From the NCBI GenBank assembly GCA_018260275.1, contig JAGLBK010000132.1:1-7433 (forward strand): DNA of 7,433 nt, written 5' to 3'. The DNA is from Deinococcus sp. (GTDB taxonomy: Bacteria > Deinococcota > Deinococci > Deinococcales > Deinococcaceae). The translations under genes were made by a program, and so were the position numbers. Under the pieces are notes generated by a model. The model did not search any database and was not told the origin of the DNA. It worked only from the letters and a program-made list of their open reading frames with translations. This document shows, piece after piece, positions 7,268-7,433 of the stretch (the first letter of the stretch is position 1; each line of letters begins with the position of its first letter).

Positions 7268-7303
7268 CCCCCCTCCCAACCTCCCCCGCAAGGGTGGAGG
7301 GGC
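7268..7303. repeat. GC-rich hairpin repeat with GCAA loop
   Basis: CCTCCCCC (7280-7287) pairs with GGG-T-GGAGG (7292-7300) with one bulged T, closing a GCAA (GNRA-type) loop. A second CCCCTCCC block at 7270-7277 could compete for the GGAGGGG arm. There is no T run on the exit side of either strand, so it does not look like a terminator. It is probably an intergenic repeat. Confidence 0.5.
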
Positions 7304-7371
7304 TAAAAACCTCGCATTCATCGAGCGGTGCAGTTGCCGAAACGGTACTGGCCTAAATTATTGATAACGAG

Positions 7372-7433
7372 TTAAGTTGATGTCGCATCGGTGTTCAGGC
7401 CAAGAAGCTTGGCCGGGAGCTGGCGGTAACGAA
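7372..7433 (-). CDS. Possible C-terminal end of a gene running in from beyond the window
   Basis: Reading the minus strand from the window edge gives 19 codons, RYRQLPAKLLGLNTDATST, then TAA at 7374-7372. Composition is acceptable for a C-terminus in this GC-rich genome, and the sequence below the stop turns AT-rich as between genes. The opposite strand in the same codon phase is also open (IGVQAKKLGRELAVT) but has no start codon. The fragment is too short to name a protein. A GGCCAAG/CTTGGCC hairpin (7398-7414) falls inside it. Confidence 0.3.
   Translation of the reverse strand, partial: RYRQLPAKLLGLNTDATST

Larger units (their letters stand above)
7046..7371. other. Non-coding region containing two GC-rich repeat blocks
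   Basis: No protein-like reading frame is visible on either strand; the one open frame here simply reads through the repeats. 7046-7156 shows nothing I can name, apart from T- and A-rich spots near 7080. The repeat blocks at 7157-7204 and 7268-7303 are listed separately, with about 63 bp of unassigned sequence between them. 7304-7371 is relatively AT-rich and unassigned. Confidence 0.6.

Noticed and set aside
7124..7306. 60-codon plus-strand open frame near the window end
   Set aside because: It runs entirely through the GC-rich repeat blocks and is low in complexity (Leu, Pro, Ser).
7378..7433. Plus-strand coding start at the window end (IGVQAKKLGRELAVT)
   Set aside because: It is open but has no ATG, GTG or TTG start in frame; the minus-strand reading ends in a natural stop and is slightly preferred.

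Overview
The window is high-GC bacterial DNA that most resembles the genus Deinococcus. I infer this from the protein sequences, from candidate TANNNT -10 boxes placed 6-7 nt before start codons (the leaderless layout known from Deinococcus), and from GC-rich intergenic repeats of the CCCTCTCCC type. No rRNA, tRNA or CRISPR array was seen, and I found no complete undescribed system. What stands out is a small mobile element next to a dead gene, and an Fe-S-linked operon whose two main proteins both lack expected cysteines.

Layout. 1-1135 (minus): ffh, the signal recognition particle GTPase, cut by the window edge. It carries an 11-G tract in its M-domain coding region. 1193-1392: a miniature inverted-repeat element (MITE-like, about 184 bp, 20-bp inverted ends, 8-bp target duplication) containing a strong hairpin. 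1393-1841 (plus): remains of a gene for a secreted protein with a frameshift and in-frame stops; the element lies directly before its start codon. 1890-2297 (minus) and 2417-2890 (plus): two divergent small secreted proteins of unknown function. 2910-3323 (plus): a group II truncated haemoglobin. 3404-4498 (plus): a chorismate mutase/DAHP synthase fusion, the first step of aromatic amino acid synthesis, closed by a clear terminator. 4580-4691: a repeat bounded by an exact 11-bp inverted repeat. 6983 down to 4692 (minus): a three-gene operon of an Mrp/ApbC-type Fe-S carrier ATPase, a SufR-like winged-helix regulator (ATGA overlap), and a 2'-5' RNA ligase-like 2H phosphoesterase. 6984-7371: non-coding DNA with two more GC-rich repeat blocks. 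7372-7433 (minus): a possible C-terminal end of a further gene.

How the genes may work together. Mrp and the SufR-like protein are translationally coupled, which suggests an Fe-S trafficking protein under the control of, or co-produced with, an Fe-S-responsive repressor. Mrp lacks the usual C-terminal CxxC and has only one cysteine. The SufR-like protein has four C-terminal cysteines, with the third displaced from its classical position. ffh, the aromatic synthase and the globin are housekeeping or stress genes with no evident link to that operon.
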